From contig MU278367.1 in assembly GCA_022385755.1 (NCBI GenBank), positions 248,001 through 312,000 on the forward strand: a DNA stretch of 64,000 nt. Direction: 5' to 3'. The notes beneath the pieces were generated by a model. It saw only the letters and a list, made by a program, of their open reading frames with translations. It searched no databases and was not told the origin of the DNA. The position numbers and the translations under genes were made by a program. The stretch is from Trametopsis cervina (Eukaryota > Basidiomycota > Agaricomycetes > Polyporales > Irpicaceae). Positions 44,428 through 56,089 of the stretch are shown in pieces; position 1 is the first letter of the stretch, and the number at the start of each line of letters is the position of its first letter.

Positions 44428-45142
44428 CGTCCCTGGCCGTACACCTGATTCGCTGAGTTCGGAGGCTGAAACGACCCAGTGATTGTGATGGTCGAGAGGA
44501 GAGTGCTTTCCTTATGCGGCCGCGATCCTCATCTCAAAGGGGCAAAGTCGAGCTTTGACGCTCATCCTCAGGGATGCACTCTCCAGCAAAGTGGCAAAGT
44601 CAGTCACCGCGACACCATCGAGTATTACTGAGATAAACGAATGCGACGAGCTAAAAAGTATTACAAACAGGACGCTGGCAAGTATTCGAAGATTAATATA
44701 GCTACAAGAAATTTCTACCGGTACTTTAGGTATGGTACTTTGACAACTTGAACACGACAACCTGTGCGGGTGAGATAAAATGCCGGAGTGCGACTCGGTA
44801 GGAGCAAGCTCCAGCAACTAGTACTAGTCGAAGAAGATGAAGAAAGATACGAGGGATAGATGGACATACTGAGCAGACGTGAGATGTGCGAGAGATCGGA
44901 GAAAAGAGCGTGTTGCAGGCAGAACAAGACAAGATTGTGGGTAGAAAGGAAGCGAAACCGTGAGTGTGAGTGTCCGGGGAGCAAATTGGTGTGAGGAAAA
45001 CAAGGAAAGAGCGACGATTCCAGGAGTGCAAATTAGATGAGCAACGTAAGCTATATAGCGCGCAGTCTTCGAGTTATCACGAGGGCCCGCGAGCCGTTCC
45101 ATTGAGAGGTAAGAGAGTAAACCAGCATTAGGCCATGTCCGC
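44428..45142. other. intergenic, PalC to S/P-rich gene
   Basis: 715 bp, TA-rich, between two minus-strand genes. Open frames on the minus strand (44512-44817, 44824-45102) have hydrophobic but patternless translations. This probably holds the palC promoter and leader and the neighbour's 3' UTR. Confidence 0.4.
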
Positions 45143-47278
45143 CTACCGACGCGTATTCGGCGCGCGCAGCGTGAAGTCTATGGCGTCGTATGCAGGGGGT
45201 GGTTGTTCGTATACTGTCTCAGCATACGACCGCCTCCTCGACGCCGCTGACGAAAGGGTGATTAGTCCAGCGTCGACCATAGGGCCCGTGGACATCGGTG
45301 CGGTCATCCAAGGCATGAACGTGCCGCCGCTGGAGCCTTGCACGAACGGAGACGGAGACGGTTGAGACAGCGTCAACTGGCGCATCTGCTCCCTGAGCCT
45401 CGCCTCTTCTTCTGGTGCGAGCGGGTCAGGGTTCATCAGCTGCAAGCCGCCCGTCCTGCCTTCCTCCGCGTTGTCGCCTGATTCAGGCTGTGTTGCTCGA
45501 TGCAGCGGCGAAATGTGTCTGGTGAGCTCGTCCGCGAGTTTTGGCGGAAGGGGGAGGGACGCTGACGGTGGAGGACCTGCTGCTGGGATATTTGCCACTG
45601 TCAGAGACCTGCGGGCGGTAAACGATCGGCGCGACGCAGTGCCCGACGAGGTTGAGGATGAAGAAGGGGTGGGCGGGCGTTCGGGCGCTGTAGGAGGTTG
45701 AGGACCATGCGAGGAAATGATCGGAAGAGTTTGGTCCGGTACAGAATTGGAAGGGCCAGGACTGGGCGGAGGTTGCAGTGTCGATGCCGCGCCAACTGGT
45801 TTGACAGGCGGGCGTGGCAGCGGGCGGGAGGACTGTGTGCGGGATTGGGCATGCGATCCATTGATGGGCGCTGATGACGGACCCGGGATTGACGCAGAGG
45901 GGGAGACCTCTCCGGAAGAAGTACCCCCGCCCATGGCCGAGTACGGACGAGATACATCGAGGTACGAGGCCGTCTCGATGTTCGCGGGGCGGGCTCGCGC
46001 GTTCTCGGGGATAGGTGGTACTGGAGGGATATCGGAGTCTCTGTGGTTTGCGACGGAGTGGGTGGACGTCGCGGGCGTGACGGGTGTCATGGGGTCACTC
46101 GAACTTGAGCCAGCGACGGAAGAAGACGCGCCCGAGATACGGTTTCTGCTGCGGAAGTCCCACGCTTCCCCTGTCGAAGTCATCGCAGTCATGGGGGACT
46201 CACATACCGGGGACGGAGGCAGCGGTTCGTTGTGGATGATGGCCAGCCATTTCTTGACGGCGAATGAAGAGCTTCCTGGGATCTTGACCGCGCCGCTCTC
46301 GTTGGACTTCCGATCCAGCCACTCTTGCGACTCAGTAACAAGTAGGAGGGAAGTGGTCAGCAGATAGTCGAGCAGTACGACCGGAACACCATGGTATTCT
46401 TGCTGCTCTCGTTCTGGGTCCCCGCTGTCATTCAGTGTGCGGTAAACACGGATACGAGGAGGCGCATTTAAATAGGCAGGCTCTAGTATTGCAACGGGAC
46501 CCTTGATGCCTTGCGTTGTACACTGCGGTAATGAGGTAGTTATTGGTCAGTATACTGTCAACGCCCAAACCAACGTGGTCGCTTACATGAAAAGTACTGT
46601 TGGGCGCAGGCTTCCATTTCAAAGGGTGGGGAAAATGAGGCAAGTAGAACCTGCGGTTCCTAGAGGCGCAGTTGTGAGCATGCGAACGGCCGGTCTGTGC
46701 GGCGATGCGCAATGTAGAAGTAGCAGCGAGACATACAGGAAATTGGTCAAAGTGCCAAACTTCAGAAACTCCTCCGTGTCATGCCAGCGGCCGTTGTGCA
46801 TCTGCACGGTCCTCCCAGAGTTCCTGCTCTTCGAGACGCGCTGGGGCCATTGTACCGTCGCCGCCTTGAGGGCTTCGTGGGTCCTGCCATCCAAGCGATA
46901 GAGGAACGTGCTGCTCCTCACGGTTTCCATGATATACAGAGGCTCTTTCGTGACACCGTCCTTCACGACGACATCCAAGAACGACGGGCCGGACAGCTTG
47001 AGGGAGACGATGGGCGTCCCATATGGGGAGGATGATCCGGAGACAGTGGTAGAGGAGCCGGCGGCGGATTTGGACCTGCTGAGGCCAGACATACTTGGCC
47101 GTGGTGTGGACTCCGTGGTCGTAGTTTCTAGTTTTCTTAGACTGGGAAATATGGCGGAGGTCGACATCCTGGAGGGATTGGAGGAGTGCGGTCGCTGGGG
47201 CTCGTCTGCATCTTGACCTGTGTCTGCAGCCTTGCCCGCGAGCAGAAAGGGCGTGATCAACGATCCACCCTTTGCCAT
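45143..47278 (-). CDS. Ser/Pro-rich protein with conserved N-terminal globular domain, unknown
   Basis: Starts MAKGGSLITPFLLAGKAADT at 47278. After a Ser-rich stretch, a folded-looking domain runs LSGPSFLDVVVKDGVTKEPLY, STFLYRLDGRTHEALKAATV, NGRWHDTEEFLKFGTLT, then after introns RRFYLPHFPHPLKWKPAP, GPVAILEPAYLNAPPRIRV and VLLDYLLTTSLLLV. The final roughly 330 residues are Pro/Ser-rich and disordered, with short motifs (LPLPPKLADELTRHISPL, EEEARLREQMRQLTL, EQPPPAYDAIDF). The domain brings to mind DUF6593-type fungal domains, but I am not certain. PPPAY near the end could recruit a Nedd4-type WW ligase. Two or three introns. Divergent from CHZ1. Confidence 0.65.
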
Positions 47279-47841
47279 CGTCGCAGAGAGGCGGAGGAAA
47301 AAGCAGAGATGACGGCGAGAGGAGGGTCGCTGCTGTCAGACACACGAGATCAAGTCAAGCGCTAATAACGCAGCTCATTCTCGCCTCTTTTACATAAGTA
47401 TACCGGTTTCGAGGGATCAGGCGGCGCCCATCAGATCCGCTTATAAGACGCTGCCCGAGAAATAAGCTGCAATGTGCATGTCCTGCGCGACGGTTAGGCT
47501 CGGGGCTGTTCTGCCTCCCGTGTGTCGTCCCAGAGCCGTATCCATTGCCAGCACAGCACTGAACGCGGCGCGATAAAGCGTGCCGCAAATATAATCATTA
47601 CAGGCGCTGTGGTCGTGCAGCAAGGACAATGAGGGCCGCATTAGGCAATGGGCGGCAGTGGGCGGATTCTGCAGCTCTTTCCCACGCCTCCATCCCATTG
47701 TCCCCGGCACGTACAGTCACACGTGACACGTGCCCCGTCACACTCCATTCCGTGACTTCTCCCTCGCAAAACGCGACGCGCCTCTTTTGCCCCGACCACG
47801 ACCGCCGTGAGACAGAACACCTCGCTTGACCTCCGCCCGGC
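47279..47841. promoter_or_regulatory. divergent region, S/P-rich gene and CHZ1
   Basis: 563 bp separate the two divergent starts. A partial palindrome CACACGTGACACGTG occurs at 47718-47732, containing two CACGTG-like E-boxes (bHLH consensus). No gene is evident. Confidence 0.5.
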
Positions 47842-48325
47842 ATGTCTACTGACGCTACATCGCCCGCGAACGCGTGAGTCGTCTCTGGTATCCGCGTTTC
47901 TTGTATCTCACTCAACCGTCCTCCTGTCAGCGCGAATGCTCCGACTTTTGCCTCCGAGGCCCCTGCGGACAAGGGCAAGGGCAAGCTCGTCCAGGACGAT
48001 GTGATGGATGACGAGGAGGAAGACGAGGAAGACGAAGATGAGGACGAAGAGGACGAGGACGGTGACGAAGAAATGGCTGAGGTGGGTTCGCGACTGCTGC
48101 TACCTTCTTCTCCCTTCTACTGACGCGTCGCGCTTCTAGGAGGAATCCCTCGACGAGATCGACCCCTCCGTCATCCAGCCCCGCCGCACCCGTGGCGTTC
48201 GCGTCGACTACACCTCCGCCGAGGCCCTCAAAAAGGCCGGCTACAGCCCCGACGAGGCCCACGCCGACGATGACGAAGAGGAGGTTTCCTTCACTGCCAA
48301 CGACTCTGCCATGCACGACGATTAG
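47842..48325 (+). CDS. CHZ1: histone H2A.Z chaperone Chz1
   Basis: Three exons (47842-47873, 47931-48081, 48140-48325) join to 122 residues, typical for Chz1. MSTDATSPANAANAPTFASE is followed by an almost unbroken Asp/Glu run and then the CHZ motif EEESLDEIDPSVIQPRRTRGVRVDY, where IDPS...RRTRG...DY is the family signature that contacts H2A.Z-H2B. The tail is acidic and ends SAMHDD. The protein would hand H2A.Z-H2B to the SWR1 remodeller in the nucleus. The divergent neighbour is unrelated. Confidence 0.88.
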
Positions 48326-49063
48326 GAGACGCCGTACCTTCGCCCACACTGCATCCGCACCGCATACAAAACGCATACATCCTCACTTTTGCAATGTGCT
48401 TCTGTTCTTCTTAAACGGCTATCAGCGACTCAGCGTCTTACACGAGTCCCTGAAATCCGAATGTACATCCCGCAACTGTGAAATGATACCGCTGTACCTA
48501 TGTTCTTGATGTACGCCAATCGATGCTGTGTTCCATTATGATCACCGTCTCTCCTTGTCCCTGACATCTGAGGATCGTCAGACACAGCAATGCAGGCGAG
48601 TTCTCTGCACTTCCTAGTCCCACGATACTGTAAAGTTCGCATACGCTCGTACATTCAAACACACTGCTGCGGCAGCGGCGATTGCACTCTTAAAACCGAA
48701 CACGAAGCAGCACAACCAGGGACTGCGTCGCGGCGGTATCACTTTTAGCTATTGATGGTGGCTGCCAGCAAGCTCTTGGGCTCGATCGACGCCTTCAGTC
48801 GTTCCACTCGTCGAACTGCGTATCGTTGCAGACCCCGCACGTGCAAACATGCACTAGCATACCATCGATGTCCGTGATTATGGAAAATGATACGAATAAC
48901 AACAAAATATCTATCATATGATTTACTTTCGCCCCGACTCGTCCCACGTTCGGGGCCCGTCGCCAGCCGTCGTCGTCAACACCCACCAGCTCGATCCCGT
49001 GCGCAGCGGTCCAATATTACCAACCGTGAGACTGAGTCGTCTTGGTCAGACGGAGACAGGGGT
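48326..49063. other. intergenic, CHZ1 to CDS1
   Basis: About 740 bp between the convergent CHZ1 and CDS1 stops. Small open frames (minus 48430-48654, plus 48192-48509) overlap CHZ1 or are featureless. Confidence 0.4.
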
Positions 49064-51248
49064 TCATAATTTCACAGCAATCCCCTGACCCTCGAGGTAT
49101 CGTTTCAGGTCGCCCATGAGTTCCAGTTGCTCCTGCACGGTGAGCCCACTGACGATGGTCTGGAGGATCGAGCCGACGGTGACGTGGTGGTCGCGGATGA
49201 GACTACTATAGTATACGTAGGTGAACACGCCCATGAGGAACCTAAACGTCGCCATGATATCAGCGCTGTTTCACAGAAGCACAAAAAAAGATCGCCGGCG
49301 GTAAGGCACTAGACTTACTGGCAATCCATCCGATCCGTCATCCCGCCGTGGCCCGGAATGCTATCACCAAAGTCCTTGATGTCGAACGCGCGTTTGAAGC
49401 CGGACGCAAAGAACCCGCCGAATGGGGCGACGAGGGATGCGAAACACGCTAGGAACAGCACGTGATACTGGTACGGTGCGTACGGAATTGTCGTGACGTT
49501 TCGTCCGAGCTGTGAAGGCAGAGTTTGGTCAGACGGGTTTCGTGGAGATCAGTCAGCGCGCGACGCACCAATGTGGACAGCGCCAGGCTCATCGGTCCTG
49601 GTATAGACCAGTCCCTCCACACGAATGCCGGGTTCGGGTTGCATGTAACACCGTCGAATGCGCTCACTCCGAGATCACGGACTGGGCAGATCATGTACTG
49701 GAACTGCATGAAGTATGTTCCCCACAGAACACCAAAGATCACGGTGCTAATGAAAGCTCCGAGGAAACCTTCGACTGTTTTCTTCGGTGACAACTTGATC
49801 AAAGGTGTACGTCCGATGGTGACTCCCCAGATATATGCGAATATGTCATTGCAGATCACGAGGGACGCTGGCACCCAGAACCAGATCATGCCTTCCAGAA
49901 TGTTGTTCACGACGAAATGACTGGCGGAATCATTAGCTTTTGTAACGCAACGTGCGGTGGATGCTGCTACTCACCTCGATACAACAATGAAGAGCAAGGT
50001 CATATGAACCCAGCAGAAGAGTCCGAACTGCTGCTTCAGATATCCACGTTTGAGCGACAGAACGAATCCGACAAATCCGAGGATGTAGAGCGAGAAGCTA
50101 ATGATGCGGTGGTTTGTAGCGAATCCCGTGAGCTGGGCATCTGAAAACACAACGTGCTAGCAAACAGATAGTCAGGTTCGAACCACTCCTCATCAACATT
50201 CTCCATACCTTGAAGTAGTAGATGATACTTTCGCCATACAGGAAATAGTTGGCTACGGCAAAGAAGTACCAGTTCAACGTCTTACTCCACGGGTCTTTCT
50301 CGCTAGGTTCCTCCTTTTCGCGCTTGATAGAGAACAGGGCAGTGACCTCGCGATATACCAGTGTTTGGCAAAGGAAAACGAGGACGATCATGTATGCATG
50401 TCCCATGAGTAATAGTGCTGACGCGCATAAATTAGTTCCAATCACGCTCCAACATGAAGGACATGAACATACTGAGGAAACCTCCAATCATTATAAACGT
50501 CCATAATGTTCGTGTCAAAGCGTTCTGTCGTTTCTTTGCTTTTTCTGCGTCTTGCGGGTTCGCAGCCTCGATCTTCGCAGGCTCGACAATCGCGCTGCCG
50601 GCAGATTTTGGTGCCTGAGCAGGTTTGTGTCTGATTTCAGGCATCGGCGGCGGCGAGAGTGGCGGGAGAGTGGTGGGGTCTGGTTTCTTTTCTGGCATAG
50701 AAATAGGTCGAGCCTGTACTGGCATTACAGGTCCTGGGTTGGGGCTTTCGGCCGGATGCACAGCACCGTTCGTGTCTAGTTCGGCAGGAGACGCGCTCTG
50801 GTCCACTGGCCGCGAGGATGACACGTCCTCCTTGACCACGTCCGCTGCCAAAGGTTTTGACTCCAGGACCGGGCTGTCAACAGGTGTCACGGACTCCGCA
50901 GGAGAGTCAAGAGCGGGTGTAAGCTGGCCGCTGGCCTTCGCCTGTGCCCGTGCAGCTGCCCGCGCCGCCTTCTCCTGCTGCCTTCTCTCTATCCGTGCTT
51001 GAGTCTTCGCTTTCTTGATAGCGCTCTTCGAAGGTGGTGCAGAAGATGAGCTGTGTAACGACCAAATAAGTATACGTGACGATGAAATGAAAGGGACAGA
51101 CGCAGGGTCCTACCTTGCTGGCTCCGTCACAGGTTCCGCATCATACTCCTCGTCCGTTTCCTCGCCAGACTCGACACCCAGGGCCTCCCAGGTGGTCTTT
51201 GACGCAAAGGAAGCCCTCGAATTTTGGCTACTAGCCCTTAGAGACATG
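49064..51248 (-). CDS. CDS1: CDP-diacylglycerol synthase (phosphatidate cytidylyltransferase)
   Basis: Makes CDP-diacylglycerol from phosphatidate and CTP in the ER, the branch point to phosphatidylinositol and phosphatidylserine. [20 protein letters not shown] opens a long Ser/Pro/Ala-rich cytosolic head, followed by about eight hydrophobic segments (for example [70 protein letters not shown]). The cytidylyltransferase signature is present in two parts: [13 protein letters not shown] and, in the next exon, [20 protein letters not shown]. The second is the S/T..(x)...D-x(2)-G-x-P-G-H-GG-x(2)-DR-x-D consensus. The protein ends [19 protein letters not shown]. About six introns. It is co-directional with topoisomerase I upstream. 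Confidence 0.94.
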
Positions 51249-51713
51249 GTGGTAGTGGAATGGAGAAAGGTGAAGAGCTCCCAGCGCGTTCAGTGTCCTA
51301 CGTCGTTTGCACGTGGCGGAGCGCCCGCATAATCAGGTGTGCAATGCTCGTATGATCTCGTTCTTATTCGCTCAAAATATTCACTCAAGCACGATCTTGT
51401 GCACTCAAGCCATATCATAGTCGTAGAATCTGGTCACGTACTCTGGGATGTCATGCGAACCGAGAATTTCGCAGAAAGTATACCTACAGCGCCAACTGAA
51501 TTCCCGCTCTCGATTTCATTGCATGTGGCGGTGCAGTTAGAATTAATTTATGGGCGTCGTTACAACGAGACCAACAGTTGAGGAAAGCTACAAAATACAA
51601 TGCGATGGGATTATGATGCCAAATGAGCAGGTCCGGTATAAATCAGTATATGCGAATATGTGTGTCTTCCGTCCGATGAATGTCACGACAGCCAGAGCAC
51701 AATCTAAGAGTGT
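51249..51713. other. intergenic, TOP1 3' end to CDS1 start
   Basis: 465 bp between two minus-strand genes; TOP1 3' UTR and CDS1 promoter. No further gene. Confidence 0.4.
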
Positions 51714-54700
51714 TCAGAACTTCCAGTCCTCATCTGCCTCGAGAGCCCAAGGGACTAGTACAACCGTTGAGCTCGGCGTAGCAACAGTAATGGCAAAGGC
51801 TTACACTTGGCTAAAAGTGTCTTGGAGAAGATTTTCTCGATAGGCACGTCATGCAACTTACACCAAGCCGCCGTGATTCTATGCACACCCTCAGTGGTAT
51901 TCTAACAGGACAAAGCACCCGACAACATACCTTGGGTCCATGTAGTTGATTTTACTATAGGAAGACATAGTCAGAATCACGAGGCTCATTGACATACGCG
52001 AACGCACCTGGTACCGAGAGCAACCTCTTTACCCGCCTCTTTGTCGACCATCTGGAGCTTGAAGGCTTTTATCTTCTCATCTAGTTTCTCTATGCCATCC
52101 TCAAGCTTTTCTGTCGACTTCTCTCTTTTCAGCTCAGCCTTGCCGGTACCACGCTCCTTCTCGAGCCTCTTGAACTCCGCGTCTATTTCTTTAAGTTTCT
52201 GCTTGAACACCGACTCGGCCTGTGGCTCTTTGCCCTCTTCTACGAGCTTTTCATTCTCCTTCTGGAACTTCTTCTCGGCCTTCTCGCGTTCACGAGCCTT
52301 CATCTGTTCTTCGTGCTCTGCGATATCGTCCTCGTCCAAGTCAGACTCGTCCTCAGCATACTTCTTCTTTTTCTTGTACTTAGAATCAATGGCAAGAAGG
52401 GCGTGGCGGAGCTTCATCCGGTCGTACTTGAAGCCTCGCAACTGACAAAGGTAGCAATATATCAATCTTTCAGTTTATCGTTTCCCGGTTATACATACCT
52501 TCTCCTTCATCTTCTGCATCGACTGCTCGTGAGTTTTCGGCACTGCCCTTTGATGGTTACACAAGATGGCGACCTCGCGGTTGGCATGATTGTACGCATT
52601 GAGCTTCTCCTGGACTGTCGCTCCCTCCGGAGTGCCTTCGTCGAGAAGACGCTGCAGAGTGATGGACGCGTTATACGTACGGAACACCTTCGCGGTAAGG
52701 CCCTTCATGTAGGATGACAAATGCTTGTTCAGATACGACGTCTGTCTAGAAGTTGAAGGTGTATTTCAGAAACGACTAACCACCCACGACACACCTCAAC
52801 ACGATCAAAAAGTGAATCGCCCTCGCAATGGCCGCCTTTGAAGAGGATGATGTTCTTGAAGACTTGCTCGTCGACAGGTACACGGTTGTAGTAGCGGATG
52901 GAGTCTTTACCGAGGAAGTCAAAAACGAGGAAGTTCGGGGCTTCGCAGGTGATGTGCTCATAACGCAGAGAGCAGCAGCCGACAGTGTCAGCCTCGTCAT
53001 CTCCTTTCTCGTTTCCAGCACGAAGTGCGAGCTTGTCGATAAGATACATAGCCGTGGCACGTTGTCGAATTTGCATTGTCTTCGACTTGAGGTCGGCTGT
53101 ATAATCGGCACGTAGGCGGTCGACGTGGTTCTAGCCAGCAATCATTCGTTTTTATTGCGGTGTTTACGGCAGGAGCACTCACTTTCAGCTCCCTCGCCTT
53201 TTCGAATTTCTGCATGTCGCTCTGCCCCTTGATAGAACTTCCGGGGGCTAAGAAAACATACTTATGATTGCCGTTGACATTTTCCGTCCAGTTCGCCAGC
53301 CAAGTACCGGTCTTGTTGTGCACAACCGCCTTCCACTTGCCCGAGACATTGGGTTTGGGGATTGGCGCACCCTCACCAATATTGATGGTGATGTCTTCTG
53401 GCTTAACACGATACTGTGTGTTACGTCATATTCTCAGCTCGAGACGCAAACCAGGCAGAGTTGGCGAATGGTCATTACCTTCAGGCGTCCCTTTTTAGGA
53501 TGGTCACCGCGCCCTCGGAACAAGCCTGGAGGTTCAACTCTGAAATTGCCAACTTTCTCCTTCCGACCATCGAGAGTACAATGAGTATAAGGTGCTTCAA
53601 GAGCATCCTTCTTCGCCTTTGCCTCCTTCTTCTCTGCAGCTGTCATCGCTTTCTTCTTTGCCTTTTCCTCCTCGAAGTACTCGAACATTGGTCGGAAGTC
53701 GCAAAGCTCGAACTTTGTTATCTTCGTACCATCCTTCTGTGCAAGTTGTAAGTCAAGGCTAACTAAACAAGGCGGACCGTGACGTACAGGTGGGTTTTTC
53801 TTCAGCACCGCGAGGAAGTCTTCGAAGAAGTTCTTGTTGAATGTTGCGTCCTTAGCATGATCCGTCTCGATGAGAGCAGCATAGAAGCCTGCAACTTCCT
53901 CCGCAGCTTCGGGAAGATCAACAGCCTTGCCTGTCCATGGAAACTTCAGTGATGCGAGGGTGCATGGGCCGGTCATACTCACCATTGTATTTCATCTTGA
54001 CTTTCTTCGGAAGAGGTTCATAAGGAGGAGGGAAGTAAACACCGTTGTGTTCCAAAGTCTGCCACTTGTCACTGCCATCGCCGTTGGCCTCTTGTTGCTC
54101 CCACCACCTATATATCTCTTCCTCCTCCTCCTCCTTCGTCTTCTTCTTGCCCTTCTTCGTGTCTTCCTCCTCCTCTTTCTTCGCCTTCCCGCTCTTCCTC
54201 TTAGGCTTAGGTGTTTCATCCTCTGAAACCTCCTTCTTAGCCTTTTTAGCTGGAGTCTTCTTCGCAGAGGCCTTCTTCAAAGGCTTGTCATCTTCGTCAT
54301 CTGCTTCGCTCTCCTCCTTAAGCTTACGTTTCCCATTTACAGGTGTTGCTTTCCCCTTCGCTATGGGTTTGTCGTCCTCTGACTCGATGCCAAAGTCATC
54401 ATCGCTCTCCTCCTTCTTCACCCGCTTCTTCGGGGGCTTCCCATTGGCCTTGGCCTTGGGGGCACGCTTCTTCTTCGCTATCGGCGCATCGTCTTCCGAG
54501 TCGCTATCCGGAGGAGGAGCATTCTTGCCTTTTGCTGCCTTCCCATTGCCGTTCGTGCGATGAACAGTTGTGGCTTCAAGAGCGCCTGGCATTGGGATAG
54601 CCGCCGACTTCGCGCTTTTCGCTGGAGTTGATGCCTGTAGAGGTTTCTCGTCCTCGCTAGACGAGGAATAGGCCACAGCCTTCTTTCTCTTCGTTGCACG

Positions 54701-54966
54701 TACTTCCGGGGTCATAGGTTCGGACTTTGTACGCGTAGTTTGAGACTGCAAGAGTGCAATAGTGGCGGTGTTCAGTAACAGTATCATATGCAGGTGTTTG
54801 TACGCACGAGAGGCAAATCATTGTCGTCGCTGAAAGGAGAACTCTCAACATGGCGACCATTCCCATTGTTGCCGACGTGGCCATTTGACCCGTTCGCACT
54901 GCTTGAGCCAACCTTAGTGCGGAGAGGCTGGTCGTCGTCAGAAAGCATGGATACGTCGTCGGACAT
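51714..54966 (-). CDS. TOP1: DNA topoisomerase I (type IB)
   Basis: Relaxes supercoils by a 3'-phosphotyrosine intermediate. [17 protein letters not shown] starts at 54966; a long Lys/Glu-rich nuclear head ([28 protein letters not shown]) precedes the core [34 protein letters not shown]. Core landmarks are [83 protein letters not shown] and [17 protein letters not shown]. The active-site tyrosine is in [18 protein letters not shown]. Its core is encoded by a 24-nt exon (51931-51954). The protein ends [21 protein letters not shown], a complete family C-terminus, reached through a last intron at 51755-51804. About ten introns in all. Confidence 0.97.
51931..51954 (-). other. 24-nt microexon with the TOP1 catalytic tyrosine
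   Basis: Introns 51955-52007 (GTGCGT...ATAG) and 51879-51930 (GTATGT...ATAG) leave a 24-nt exon, in frame, whose translation with neighbouring bases is SKINYMDPR. The tyrosine is the nucleophile of the family. Skipping the exon would keep the frame but remove the tyrosine. Confidence 0.8.
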
Positions 54967-55263
54967 AATACAATTAGATATAAAGTCAATGCGGGGGGTA
55001 GTACAGATGAGGGGGAAGCAGACGACAACAGGAATGGTGGTTGAGAGCAAGATGCTCAGGGTAGGTGTGACGCCTGAACAGTTCTAATTTGAGTGACACC
55101 GATCAAGCCCTGCAGCCAAGTCACTCAGTGCTTGCCCTAAACACTCCAGTTTCAGGCGCCCCTCCCGCTCTACCCGACGTACAACAACTTGTCAGGCCCA
55201 CACAACAGTGCGCCGTCCCAGTGTTACTCATGTATGCACTATTATTAACCAATGCATCTATAG
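54967..55263. promoter_or_regulatory. bidirectional promoter, TOP1 and complex I subunit
   Basis: 297 bp between the TOP1 start (minus) and the complex I subunit start (plus). The bases before the downstream ATG, GTATGC...CTATAG at 55227-55263, look like a 5' UTR intron whose end touches the ATG. Confidence 0.5.
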
Positions 55264-55455
55264 ATGTCGACCAACCCGCCACCTATTTACCGAAATCCGT
55301 GGGCCAAGCGTGACGCCTGGAGGAGGCACCCGGTGTTCCAGCACCGCGCGATGTTCAGCAAGATGTTCCCTGGCTTCGGGATCGCAGTTGTCGCCTTTAC
55401 GACTTATGTCGTCGCGGATAACCTGCTGTTTTCCGCAAAGGAGGAACATCATTAA
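55264..55455 (+). CDS. NADH:ubiquinone oxidoreductase subunit B12 (NDUFB3)
   Basis: Single exon of 63 residues: MSTNPPPIYRNPWAKRDAWR, RHPVFQHRAMFSKMFPGFG, then a membrane helix IAVVAFTTYVVADNLLF and a short acidic end. The layout (DPWAKREAWR-type start, xHP...R, one helix) is that of the B12 accessory subunit of mitochondrial complex I, and the length agrees. It sits in the inner membrane near the distal membrane arm. The ATG follows directly after a likely 5' UTR acceptor. Very small proteins are hard to name with certainty. Confidence 0.85.
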   Translation: MSTNPPPIYRNPWAKRDAWRRHPVFQHRAMFSKMFPGFGIAVVAFTTYVVADNLLFSAKEEHH

Positions 55456-56089
55456 TGGTGCAAGGTTAGGCTGTCTTGATCATCGGTACCAACTGAGCCC
55501 TAATCACAGTTACTCATGCAGATGAAAGGCACCTCCGGGTACTATGTGTACATATGAGAAGGCTCACAGACCTGGCACATGCAGCTAATGCTTACCCAAT
55601 GGTGGCTGTTACCTGTGGTCGATACTGTGTTTGACTGGTCGGAGTATTTCTGTAGCGCCGCCTGTTCCGCGCCAGACCTGGAATATATCGGGCCTGCCTG
55701 CTACCGTAGAGCATAGACACGGACCCTCCGTGATTGCACTAGAAATCGAAACTGTTTCAACTGCACGGTGGCCCTTGTGTTAATCGCCTTATATGAAAGC
55801 ATGCGGCCACAACCACTTAACAGCGTTCCATCCCCGGGTCTGCACGCGATATCGCAGTTTATTTGGTTCGACGACGATACGCGGTGGGAAAACTCGCCGT
55901 TTGGCATCACCCATCTGCCATTGGAAGATGTAGTGGGGTGCTGATTTCCGTAAGCTCCAAACTATTGTGGCCAGCGCTCAAACACAGGTACCTCAAGGAA
56001 CTTCAGCAGGTTGACTATTCTACATCCAATGGAGAACTATGCTCCGAATTTTAGCACATCATACACGCGACATTTATCTGATGAGTTCA
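55456..56089. other. intergenic, complex I subunit to threonine deaminase
   Basis: 634 bp between convergent genes; probably both 3' UTRs. Open frames (55701-55910 minus, 55863-56054 plus) are featureless. Confidence 0.4.
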
